A stretch of 53,939 nt of DNA from Bowmanella sp. JS7-9 (GCF_004329715.1 NZ_JXSY01000007.1:1-53939), one strand, 5' to 3'. Shown: positions 8,015 through 14,436, counted from the stretch's first letter. A program made the numbers and translations. The notes: a model not told the origin generated them from the sequence alone.

Positions 8015-8706
8015 ACGGTTTTACCTTTGATATTGATATGCATATGCTCCCAATCATGGCTTGAAACCACATCAAAGTGTTTGAGGTTTGCACATCTTGT
8101 AACTATCAGCTTTTTCAAATTTGGTGCAAACTCAAAAACCGATTCTATCGATTCAAGGTTTCTACAATAATGAATTTGCAGCTCCTCAAGCTCAGGTAGA
8201 TAGGGCATGCCATTCAGTGAAGTGGGATTACACCAGTTAAGATCAAGTTGTTTCAGATTTTTCGGCAGTTCGATGCTTTCGTAGGTTTTATCTTTTGGTT
8301 TGAATCTCCAAACATCAAGCCCCCGAAGTGAATCTAGTTCCCCAAGGCCGCTATCTTTGTGAATTGGATGCCAAACTGCCTTTCGAAGATTGGGGAATTT
8401 TGAGAAATCGATGGGGGGCCGCTTTTCATGGATTCCGAAATAGGACAAGTCTTTTAGGGAATAAAGCCCACCTATATCTTTGAGAGCGATTTCCCAGAAC
8501 CAAACCTGTTTAATGGATGGTATTTCGCTAAGAAAATCCAGGTTCTGCTGTTTAAAGCCAAATACTGGACACCCGAAAGCGCCAAGAATTCCTCTATCTT
8601 GAATCTCTTTTATGCAGCTCTCAATTTGGTTTGTCTCAATCCCCAGAGAATGAGTAATACCTAAGTCTGCTGTTTCTAAATATTTTCCGATTCTTTCAAT
8701 TGGCAT
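7966..8706 (-). CDS. leucine-rich-repeat-like cassette protein
   Basis: 246 residues without a signal peptide. Irregular leucine-rich-repeat units of about 22-24 residues are visible from residue 75 to 215 (for example LYSLKDLSYFGI, LPKNLKQLDLNWC, LPELEELQIHYCRNL, APNLKKLIVTRCANL). Such folds bind proteins. The last 18 or so codons (VANKSSKRDVASGAPS) run through the attC, and the TGA stop is at 7966-7968, so the natural C-terminus is partly supplied by the recombination site. Partner unknown. Confidence 0.72.
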   Translation of the reverse strand: MPIERIGKYLETADLGITHSLGIETNQIESCIKEIQDRGILGAFGCPVFGFKQQNLDFLSEIPSIKQVWFWEIALKDIGGLYSLKDLSYFGIHEKRPPIDFSKFPNLRKAVWHPIHKDSGLGELDSLRGLDVWRFKPKDKTYESIELPKNLKQLDLNWCNPTSLNGMPYLPELEELQIHYCRNLESIESVFEFAPNLKKLIVTRCANLKHFDVVSSHDWEHMHINIKGKTVANKSSKRDVASGAPS

Positions 8707-8716
8707 AGTTCTAAGT

Positions 8717-8773
8717 AGCTAACATCTAGCTCAACGGCGCGCTGTGCGCGTCCGTTGTAGTGCCTTGTTAGCT
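8717..8773 (-). other. attC site of tandem copy 1
   Basis: On the minus strand, AGCTAACAAGG (R'') to GTTAGCT (R'), with the stem CAACGGACGCGC / GCGCGCCGTTG between them. The same site recurs at 9040-9096 and 9363-9419. Confidence 0.82.
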
Positions 8774-8816
8774 GGGTGTCGGACAGGAGTCACTGTGACA
8801 GTCACTGAGGGGTGTT

Positions 8817-8845
8817 TTGACAACGCTGCTCTCCCTGATTTAACT
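8817..8845 (+). promoter_or_regulatory. sigma70-like promoter inside tandem cassette, plus strand
   Basis: TTGACA (8817-8822), a 17-bp spacer and TTAACT (8840-8845). The -35 is perfect and the -10 is half matched. It points against the cassette genes. Identical copies lie at 9140-9168 and 9463-9491. Activity is inferred only. Confidence 0.35.
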
Positions 8846-9006
8846 CACCGCCGTAATGGGTGGGCTTTCCTTACTTGAAGCTGGCTCGCTGGGTCCGGCT
8901 GCAAGCATGCTTCAGCGGCCTCCGCTAGCGCTTCAAGCGTGCCAGAAATTGCGCACCCTCGCTAGTCGATTTTACTCTTATCGCGCCGTTTCTTATCGTT
9001 GCTCAT
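8845..9006 (-). pseudogene. 53-codon reading frame interrupted by one amber codon, in each tandem cassette
   Basis: From ATG 9004-9006 the frame reads MSNDKKRRDKSKID, then TAG (8962-8964), then continues in frame for 38 codons (RGCAISGTLEALAEAAEACL and on) to TGA at 8845-8847. The continued frame looks protein-like. It could be a decayed small gene copied three times (also 9168-9329 and 9491-9652) or a coincidence. An unbroken 51-codon frame lies antisense on the plus strand (8856-9011, MGGLSLLEAG start). Neither has a clear ribosome binding site. Confidence 0.3.
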
Positions 9007-9039
9007 TATGACGATAAGCACTCTCGAATAAGCGGCGGC

Positions 9040-9362
9040 AGCTAACATCTAGCTCAACGGCGCGCTGTGCGCGTCCGTTGTAGTGCCTTGTTAGCTGGGT
9101 GTCGGACAGGAGTCACTGTGACAGTCACTGAGGGGTGTTTTGACAACGCTGCTCTCCCTGATTTAACTCACCGCCGTAATGGGTGGGCTTTCCTTACTTG
9201 AAGCTGGCTCGCTGGGTCCGGCTGCAAGCATGCTTCAGCGGCCTCCGCTAGCGCTTCAAGCGTGCCAGAAATTGCGCACCCTCGCTAGTCGATTTTACTC
9301 TTATCGCGCCGTTTCTTATCGTTGCTCATTATGACGATAAGCACTCTCGAATAAGCGGCGGC
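9040..9362 (-). mobile_element. gene-less cassette, tandem copy 2 of 3
   Basis: Identical over its 323 bp to copy 1 as far as I can read it, with its attC at 9040-9096. Confidence 0.85.
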
Positions 9363-9685
9363 AGCTAACATCTAGCTCAACGGCGCGCTGTGCGCGTCCG
9401 TTGTAGTGCCTTGTTAGCTGGGTGTCGGACAGGAGTCACTGTGACAGTCACTGAGGGGTGTTTTGACAACGCTGCTCTCCCTGATTTAACTCACCGCCGT
9501 AATGGGTGGGCTTTCCTTACTTGAAGCTGGCTCGCTGGGTCCGGCTGCAAGCATGCTTCAGCGGCCTCCGCTAGCGCTTCAAGCGTGCCAGAAATTGCGC
9601 ACCCTCGCTAGTCGATTTTACTCTTATCGCGCCGTTTCTTATCGTTGCTCATTATGACGATAAGCACTCTCGAATAAGCGGCGGC
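9363..9685 (-). mobile_element. gene-less cassette, tandem copy 3 of 3
   Basis: Identical to copies 1 and 2, with its attC at 9363-9419. It is followed by AGCTAAC (9686-9692), the R' of the next, different attC, which is what cassette duplication by attC x attC recombination would leave. Confidence 0.85.
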
Positions 9686-9791
9686 AGCTAACACTTAAAT
9701 ATGGGGCACAAACAGGCAGGCTACAATGGCGAAGCCGCCTGCGTGTTTGTGTCCCAGCCCGCCTGCGGGCGACATAATTTTTTTGTTATGT
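9686..9791 (-). other. attC site
   Basis: 106 bp. On the minus strand ACATAACAAA (R'') to GTTAGCT (R'). Strong arms GGGACACAAACACGC and GGGGCACAAACAGGCAGGC (plus-strand sense for the second) form a long stem. Confidence 0.75.
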
Positions 9792-9806
9792 GACTGTCTA
9801 TTAAAA

Positions 9807-10181
9807 CTACGGAACATACACCATGCCAAACTCATATTTGTAGCCTGAAGCTAAGGGATAGACACGACCACTTAAAACCAGATCGCTAACACCTTCTTCC
9901 GTTGTACATAAATCGACAATCAAATCCCAATAATCCCCTTGCCATTGATAGCATGAACGTTCCCAACATTCCGCAATTAAAGGCATTAAACAACAACCAT
10001 ATTCAAGAACATTTTCTCTGTTTAATTTGGCTAAATCACTGGATTGGAGATAGACGTTTTCCGGGGTATTGTGGAGTTCAAAATTATCATTAGTTAATTG
10101 AACAACCACATCGAAAATGGAGTCTTTCCACACATTGGGTATCGCATATTCCTTTTCCAGATCTTTTAATGGCAACTCCAT
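9807..10181 (-). CDS. cassette-encoded acidic soluble protein, function unknown
   Basis: 124 residues from ATG 10181, with AAGGATGA just upstream as ribosome binding site. The protein is acidic and rich in aromatic residues (WERSCYQWQGDYWDLIVDLC, then TTEEGVSDLVLSGRVY). The second half resembles small alpha/beta proteins I associate loosely with DUF7668-like families, but I cannot confirm that. No signal peptide or membrane segment. Confidence 0.7.
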   Translation of the reverse strand: MELPLKDLEKEYAIPNVWKDSIFDVVVQLTNDNFELHNTPENVYLQSSDLAKLNRENVLEYGCCLMPLIAECWERSCYQWQGDYWDLIVDLCTTEEGVSDLVLSGRVYPLASGYKYEFGMVYVP

Positions 10182-10200
10182 TCTTCGTCATCCTTGAGTC

Positions 10201-10287
10201 ACATAACGCAAAGCACACGGGCGGAAAAACGCGTTAGCGTTTGACGTCCCAGCAGCCGCAGGCTGCGAGTGATGCGCCTTGTTATGT
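10201..10287 (-). other. attC site
   Basis: 87 bp. On the minus strand ACATAACAAGGCGC (R'') to GCGTTATGT (R'). Inner hairpins GCAGCCTGCGGCTGC and AACGCTAACGCGTT lie between. This is the most canonical site of the array. Confidence 0.82.
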
Positions 10288-10545
10288 GTTTTTGAGTTTG
10301 CCATTAATTCTTTTACCTAAAAAAATACCAGCAGTAACCCCGATAATTAACTCAGGTATTAAACCTAACAAAAGTAGCAAACCAAACCCCATATCGTCTT
10401 CTAGACGATGTCGTTCAATACCAGTAAAGCCATTAATATACATGGAGTACTGTGTAATGAGCTCAGAACCAGTTTCGATTGAAATTACTGTAAGAACTAT
10501 TATCGAAATTAAATAAACAACAATTCTCTGAATTCTTTGCTTCAT
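10282..10545 (-). CDS. cassette-encoded two-TM membrane protein, function unknown
   Basis: 87 residues. One hydrophobic helix near the N-terminus (IVVYLISIIVLTVISIE), a loop with charged residues, and a second glycine-rich helix (GFGLLLLLGLIPELIIGVTAGIFLG). The TAA stop coincides with the attC R'' core (10282-10284). No recognised family. Confidence 0.65.
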   Translation of the reverse strand: MKQRIQRIVVYLISIIVLTVISIETGSELITQYSMYINGFTGIERHRLEDDMGFGLLLLLGLIPELIIGVTAGIFLGKRINGKLKNT

Positions 10546-10555
10546 CTGGATTCAC

Positions 10556-10624
10556 ACATAACGCTTTAAACAGCGGAAAACACGAGCGGAGCGAGTGATT
10601 TTCCGATGGTTTAACTTGTTATGT
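10556..10624 (-). other. attC site
   Basis: 69 bp. On the minus strand ACATAACAAG (R'') to GCGTTATGT (R'), with arms AACCATCGGAAAATCACTCGC and the complementary AGCGGAAAACACGAG region. Confidence 0.75.
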
Positions 10625-10636
10625 TTCATTTTCACA

Positions 10637-11053
10637 CTATTGCCCTTGAAAAACATGACAGATTTCGCCTTTACTATTAGTAATGCGCACAGTTCCGCCT
10701 AGATAATACGCATCCATTTTTTTACCTTTAACAACAGTGCCTTCTGCAATGACAACTTTTCCATAACAGTCCAATGAAGATATTTCATCGTATTCAAAAT
10801 CTACATTGAGCATTATTGCTTTCTTCAATCTTATTTGACCAGCACCGTTCCGGGCATCTAAATCCTGAAAAAGTGATAAGTTAGGGTAAATTTCGAAAAT
10901 ACCAGAAGTGAGCACAAGTCTTCCTTCCAGACTAGAGGCGTTTTCTTTAATAAATTCAATAGAAACAGGCTTATCTTTGTCATATGCACCTTCAGTACAG
11001 CCTGATAGTAATAATAAAAGCACAGCCACAATGCATAATCGACACATATTCAT
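10637..11053 (-). CDS. cassette-encoded lipoprotein, function unknown
   Basis: 138 residues with a lipobox (LLLLLSGC, Cys about residue 19), so a lipid-anchored periplasmic or outer-membrane protein. The mature part is beta-rich (EGRLVLTSGIFEIYPNLSLF, GKVVIAEGTVVKG, YYLGGTVRI), suggestive of a small OB-like barrel. The start ATG at 11053 follows the attC R' by six bases. Function unknown. Confidence 0.72.
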   Translation of the reverse strand: MNMCRLCIVAVLLLLLSGCTEGAYDKDKPVSIEFIKENASSLEGRLVLTSGIFEIYPNLSLFQDLDARNGAGQIRLKKAIMLNVDFEYDEISSLDCYGKVVIAEGTVVKGKKMDAYYLGGTVRITNSKGEICHVFQGQ

Positions 11054-11059
11054 CCAGAA

Positions 11060-11116
11060 ACATAACGCCCAAAAAAACGGCGCATTTATGCGTCCGGTTT
11101 ATTTTGTTTGTTATGT
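11060..11116 (-). other. attC site
   Basis: 57 bp, the shortest regular site. On the minus strand ACATAACAAAC (R'') to GCGTTATGT (R'), with arms AAACCGGACGCA / TGCGCCGTTTTT. Confidence 0.7.
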
Positions 11117-11628
11117 GAAATTACACGCTTACCATGGAAGTTCCACATGACTTTCATGCTGACACTTTCCACGACGCTATCCTTAAATTTGTCGACTTTT
11201 GGGCATCTTATTACAAGGCCATTTGAATGTGTTGGTAAAAGTTCACCAGTTAAATCAGTGCAACTTGCAACTAAATCACCTTCACTAGTGTAAGCCTCAA
11301 AATCGATTCCAATGCCTTGCCATACATGATCCCCTCGATTCGTAACTACTCCTGAAACTTCAATCTGCTGCCCCAAATCTTTATAGGTTTGCAGACTAAA
11401 ATACAAATCGTTACTTGGATCAAAATACTCATCAGGTAAATTACTCCCAAATAACTGACTTGAATCAATAACATACATATCTTTCATTTCAGAGATAGTA
11501 GACTTCATTTCTTCAAATACACGTGTCCGTTCGGTTTTTACCATTTGGAAATGAATTTCATCAATGATAGCCATACCAATTCCGAGCAAAATCCCGATTG
11601 CAAGATACTTACCTATGAATTTAAGCAC
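11086..11628 (-). CDS. cassette-encoded membrane-anchored protein, function unknown
   Basis: 180 residues from GTG 11628. An N-terminal membrane anchor (YLAIGILLGIGMAII) is followed by a helical stretch and a beta-sandwich-like domain (VSGVVTNRGDHVWQGIGIDFEAY) reminiscent of FxLYD-type domains of envelope proteins. The last residues (NKQNKPDA) and the TAA stop lie inside the attC. The GTG start overlaps the stop of the upstream readthrough frame (GTGCTTAA). Family not assigned. Confidence 0.7.
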   Translation of the reverse strand: MLKFIGKYLAIGILLGIGMAIIDEIHFQMVKTERTRVFEEMKSTISEMKDMYVIDSSQLFGSNLPDEYFDPSNDLYFSLQTYKDLGQQIEVSGVVTNRGDHVWQGIGIDFEAYTSEGDLVASCTDLTGELLPTHSNGLVIRCPKVDKFKDSVVESVSMKVMWNFHGKRVISHNKQNKPDA

Positions 11629-12301
11629 TTACTCTCCTTTTCACATAACGCCGTTTTAAGGGGCGCAAACCGCTGGCTATACTGCGCGCAGCGCCAAGCC
11701 AGCGAGTTTGCGTCCCAGCCCGTTGTTTGGGCGATTTGAAAACCTTGTTAGGTGAACCAGCACAAATGCCTAGATAAAGCATTGATACTAAAAGCCAAAG
11801 TGTCGATGGCTCACTAACCTGTAATACACCAAATGTGAGAGTGGTTGCGGCCTGGATGAAATGTGGGCTTTGAGATGTACGGCTTTCGAAGTAATAATGC
11901 GCTTGAGGCAAGTAATCATAAGACAACCAGTTACCGAGATTGTAACCATTAAACGTCCATTCAAACACCCGACTAAAAGTTCCAATCCCTTCTTCGATTT
12001 GCAAAGTTGTTGAGAACTGATAATCCGCAGGGTTCCAACCAGTGAAAAATGCAGCACGGATGCTTAGCGAATCTGACACCGACTTCTCTCCAGTGACACT
12101 TATTCTAATGCTCACCTCTTCAAGAACGCCAAAAGACTCCTCCCAAACTTGGTAAGGGTTGTAAGACCAAGCCCATGCAGAAACTTGGTCTGAGTATTCA
12201 TAGGGTTTAACGTTCCAAGTGCTATCGAATGTTTGATGTAAAAATGAGGCGCCGCTCAACTTGGAAAAGAACAAAAGTATCAGAATTGAAATCCGTTTCA
12301 T
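11621..12301 (-). CDS. PEP-CTERM-like secreted protein reading through its attC
   Basis: 226 codons from ATG 12301, preceded by AGGTGA that is part of the upstream R' core. A signal peptide (MKRISILILLFFSKLSGA) leads a beta-rich, tryptophan/tyrosine-rich domain. Near residue 165 comes VSEPSTLWLLVSMLYLGIC, a PEP-CTERM-like sorting signal with the Pro-Ser-Thr core and a hydrophobic helix. There is no stop before the attC: the frame continues through the whole recombination site (about 40 codons) and ends at 11621 inside the next gene's start. The native C-terminus was probably lost or is supplied by attC. No exosortase is present in the window. Confidence 0.65.
   Translation of the reverse strand: MKRISILILLFFSKLSGASFLHQTFDSTWNVKPYEYSDQVSAWAWSYNPYQVWEESFGVLEEVSIRISVTGEKSVSDSLSIRAAFFTGWNPADYQFSTTLQIEEGIGTFSRVFEWTFNGYNLGNWLSYDYLPQAHYYFESRTSQSPHFIQAATTLTFGVLQVSEPSTLWLLVSMLYLGICAGSPNKVFKSPKQRAGTQTRWLGAARSIASGLRPLKRRYVKRRVSA
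11643..11753 (-). other. attC site, fully open in the overlying reading frame
   Basis: 111 bp. On the minus strand CACCTAACAAGG (R'') to GGCGTTATGT (R'). Arms GGGACGCAAACTCGCTGGC and CAGCGGTTTGCGCCCC form a long stem. Confidence 0.78.
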
Positions 12302-12307
12302 AAGTTC

Positions 12308-12480
12308 ACCTAACAATTTAATAGTGCGCGATTGGGTCGTTTTTCTACCGACGCATCGCGCGTTTTTGTCCTGCCGCATTTTTAACAGATCCCGTAAGTG
12401 ATTGCTATACAGTGCATTTTTATCTGTGTTGCTAATTGGCAACGGGACAAAAACGACCCAATGGGTCGTTTTCCTGAATA
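12308..12480. other. upstream border of the cassette array: attachment-site remnant and palindromes
   Basis: No gene lies between 12302 and the tRNA-Trp terminator. The minus strand shows a core GTTAGGT (12309-12315), the 5' limit of the first cassette. Beyond it, GCGCGAT (12326-12332) pairs with ATCGCGC (12355-12361) around GTCG/CGAC. A 21-bp palindrome AAACGACCCA-A-TGGGTCGTTT (12451-12471) repeats the motif of 12334-12343. This could be a decayed attC or an attI-like site; no integrase gene is attached. Confidence 0.4.
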
Positions 12481-12586
12481 TAGGGGAAATATTTCGAAAC
12501 TGTGTATTTTTACAGTGTTCTTAGCATTTAGTAAAGGGAGTAATTTTTTGCGGTGACGAAGGCAAACAAAGGGGATATTCAGGCAC

Positions 12587-12614
12587 AAAAAAACCGCAAA
12601 CAATGTTGCGGTTT
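12587..12614 (-). terminator. rho-independent terminator of tRNA-Trp
   Basis: On the minus strand AACCGCAA-cattg-TTTGCGGTT is followed by a run of T, just downstream of the tRNA. Confidence 0.8.
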
Positions 12615-12626
12615 CTTCGGAATAAA

Positions 12627-12703
12627 TGGCAGGGGTGGAGGGACTCGAACCCCCAACCATCGGTTTTGGAGACCGCTGTTCTACCAATTGGAACTACACC
12701 CCT
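12627..12703 (-). tRNA. tRNA-Trp (CCA anticodon)
   Basis: The 77-nt cloverleaf starts AGGGGTGTAG and ends CACCCCTGCCA with an encoded CCA. The anticodon arm GGTCTCCAAAACC gives CCA. The acceptor stem and T loop (GGTTCGAGTCC) are intact. It borders the cassette array. Confidence 0.95.
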
Positions 12704-12789
12704 GCAGACGTGCGGAATTATACTGATGCGTTAATAAAGGTAAAGCAAAAGCTCAGTGCTTTTGTGCTGTTTGCTGCTTTTCTGCGCGA

Positions 12790-13617
12790 TTAGCCGGTTT
12801 TATCGCGGTTGGCGGCATACCAAAGTGCGTTGGTCAGCTGAACTAGTGGCTGCATTTGCTCCATGCCAGCCTGTATATCTTCGCGCCGAATGCCGGTAGC
12901 TGATGCATAGTTTGCGGCAAGTTGCTGGGCATCGGCGTCACTGAGTTGGTTTATGGCGGCGCAACTGGCCAAATCGAAATAACGATTCGATAGTGCGGCG
13001 TATTCCCAATCCAGTATCACTCCGGCTGGCGCTTTTAAAACATGGCCAAAAGACAAATCATGATGACAGAGCACCGATTTATCGGCCTGCGCCCAGACGG
13101 CCTCGCAGGTGGCGATTGCGGGCAGGAATATCTGCTGTTCAGTGGCCGGCAGGTGTTTAAGATAGCAATGCCAGTGAGCAACTAAGTCCAGCGCAGGCGT
13201 GTTGATAGTCAGCCCGTGGATCTGCCCCAGCGCAGTAGCCAGCAGGCTGAGTTTATCCGGGTCTTGGTCGGCAAAGGTTTGTACCTCGCACCATTGTTCC
13301 AGCCAGATTTGCTGACAGGCAGACAAGTACACCGGCTCAGCGGCCATGCCATGCCGTGCCAGTTGTTGCTGTAAGGCAAATTGCGCGGCTCTGTCCAGTG
13401 GCACTCGTTGCTGTGCGCTCAACCATTTGAGCAGCAGCGTTTGCTCTGCAACTTCGAGGCGAAAACAACGATTGATTTCGCCGCCTGGTATTTCGCGCAA
13501 TCGGCATGCGGCTAACGGCCAGGGAAAATCCGGCAACGCCGTCAGCATAGCGATTAAGGCGGGATCAGGCTGTGGCAATGTCTGCCTCAGTGCTTTGCTG
13601 CCACTGGTGGTACCCAT
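12790..13617 (-). CDS. thiamine/choline kinase-like phosphotransferase, last gene of the thiamine operon
   Basis: Up to 275 residues, APH/choline kinase fold: LLLKWLS in the N-lobe, the catalytic loop CHHDLSFGHVL and the metal motif VILDWEYAALSNRYFDLASC. The Asn normally six residues after the catalytic-loop His is replaced by His. It is the last gene after a TPP riboswitch, TonB receptor and PnuT-like transporter, so phosphorylation of imported thiamine is likely. The longest start overlaps pnuT by 53 bases; a TTG at 13576-13578 is a good alternative. Confidence 0.78.
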   Translation of the reverse strand: MGTTSGSKALRQTLPQPDPALIAMLTALPDFPWPLAACRLREIPGGEINRCFRLEVAEQTLLLKWLSAQQRVPLDRAAQFALQQQLARHGMAAEPVYLSACQQIWLEQWCEVQTFADQDPDKLSLLATALGQIHGLTINTPALDLVAHWHCYLKHLPATEQQIFLPAIATCEAVWAQADKSVLCHHDLSFGHVLKAPAGVILDWEYAALSNRYFDLASCAAINQLSDADAQQLAANYASATGIRREDIQAGMEQMQPLVQLTNALWYAANRDKTG

Positions 13618-14173
13618 ACACCGCCATGATCACGTACAGCCCCATCAGCAACGAGGTCAGATACAGGCCAAGCTGCCAGTTAAACCATACCGCCAGCGCA
13701 TCAATGCCTATCCAGTACAACCAGTTTTGCAGCACCTTTTGCGCCACCAGCCAGGTGGCAAACAGGCTGAACACGGTGATCAGGGTATCTGCATATTCCA
13801 GCGTGCTGACGCTGCCGCTGACCGACATATGGGTGGCGGCAACGCTGAGTAACAACAGACTGGCCACCGCCACCCCATGAAATGCCATGGAGCGCGAGCC
13901 GACCTGCAGTGGACCATCGCCTTCGCCATGTTGCCATGACCACCAGCCATACACCGCCATCACCAGATAGTAAGCATTCAGAAAAGCCTGCATTGGCGCG
14001 GCTAAATCCAGATACAAATAGGTGTAGATACTGGTGCTGACAAAAGCCGCCGGCCAGCACCAGCGTACCTGCCGCGCCGCCAGCCACACATAGGCCAGCG
14101 CCGTGACTACCGCCACCAGCTCCAGCCAGGACTGGTTATTCCACTGTTCTGCCAGATCGGCCCACCACATCAT
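13565..14173 (-). CDS. pnuT: PnuC-family transporter, probable thiamine uptake (PnuT)
   Basis: 202 residues with about seven membrane helices. Typical PnuC signatures are the N-terminal ELVAVVTALAYVWLAARQ, then YLYLDLAAPMQAFLNAYYLVMAVYGWWSW, and WIGIDALAVWFNWQLGLYLTSLLMGLYVIMAVYGYHQW near the end. PnuC paralogues under THI-box control carry thiamine and are called PnuT. The ATG overlaps the stop of the preceding small gene by 4 bp (ATGA). Confidence 0.88.
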   Translation of the reverse strand: MMWWADLAEQWNNQSWLELVAVVTALAYVWLAARQVRWCWPAAFVSTSIYTYLYLDLAAPMQAFLNAYYLVMAVYGWWSWQHGEGDGPLQVGSRSMAFHGVAVASLLLLSVAATHMSVSGSVSTLEYADTLITVFSLFATWLVAQKVLQNWLYWIGIDALAVWFNWQLGLYLTSLLMGLYVIMAVYGYHQWQQSTEADIATA

Positions 14174-14430
14174 TCGCCGCTTCCCATCGCATCACCATTT
14201 AAAAACTTGCACACAAACGCTGCCTGACCAATTTCCTGATGGCTGCGCTGCATCTCATCCGCCAGAATTTGCATAGTACGCTGATATTCTCCCATCACTA
14301 CTGTCGAGGTCATGCCGGTATTAACCTCCAGTTCGGCATAGCTATTCAGCCGCTCGATAAAGGCCTTAATCGGCGGAATGTACTGTTCGTTCAGCGGATA
14401 CAGGGTAATTTCTGCCACCAGTTTCATCAC
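14170..14430 (-). CDS. YkoF/MTH1187-like thiamine-binding small protein
   Basis: 86 residues: VAEITLYPLNEQYIPPIKAFIERLNSY, then TGMTSTVVMGEYQRTMQIL, ferredoxin-like alpha/beta pattern of the YkoF / thiamine-binding (DUF77-like) family. It sits six bases after the TonB receptor and overlaps pnuT. No signal peptide, so it is cytoplasmic. The likely role is binding thiamine or its pyrimidine part during salvage, inferred from fold and operon. Confidence 0.75.
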   Translation of the reverse strand: MMKLVAEITLYPLNEQYIPPIKAFIERLNSYAELEVNTGMTSTVVMGEYQRTMQILADEMQRSHQEIGQAAFVCKFLNGDAMGSGE

Positions 14431-14436
14431 GGCTCC

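Larger units (their letters stand above)
8717..9039 (-). mobile_element. gene-less cassette, tandem copy 1 of 3 (323 bp)
   Basis: It begins with a 57-bp attC (8717-8773) and has a 266-bp body. Two more perfect copies follow at exactly 323-bp intervals. The body contains no long reading frame, but it has an 8-bp stem (CTTATCGT 8992-8999 with ACGATAAG 9011-9018), a GTCAC/GTGAC dyad near 8791 and a promoter-like TTGACA-N17-TTAACT on the plus strand. Confidence 0.85.
6544..12315 (-). mobile_element. integron-type cassette array without integrase (CALIN)
   Basis: At least eleven attC-like sites separate small genes that all lie on the minus strand. On that strand each site begins YAACAA (R'') and ends GTTAnnY (R'), with inverted-repeat arms inside. 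Nine gene cassettes and three gene-less tandem cassettes are present. The block is AT-richer than its flanks and lacks housekeeping genes. No tyrosine recombinase of the IntI type is found in the window, so this is a cluster of attC sites lacking an integrase, or the far part of an array whose integrase is elsewhere. It lies between an ABC exporter and tRNA-Trp. Confidence 0.88.

Noticed and set aside
8717..9685. Possible CRISPR array, because of regular tandem repetition
   Set aside because: The repeat unit is 323 bp with no spacers and has attC borders; no cas genes are present.
6544..12315. Interpretation of the array as a prophage remnant or genomic island at tRNA-Trp
   Set aside because: No phage or transposase genes and no duplicated tRNA end were found; the attC sites explain the structure better.
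12382..12687. 101-codon minus-strand frame overlapping tRNA-Trp
   Set aside because: It starts inside the tRNA and covers its terminator; typical spurious frame.
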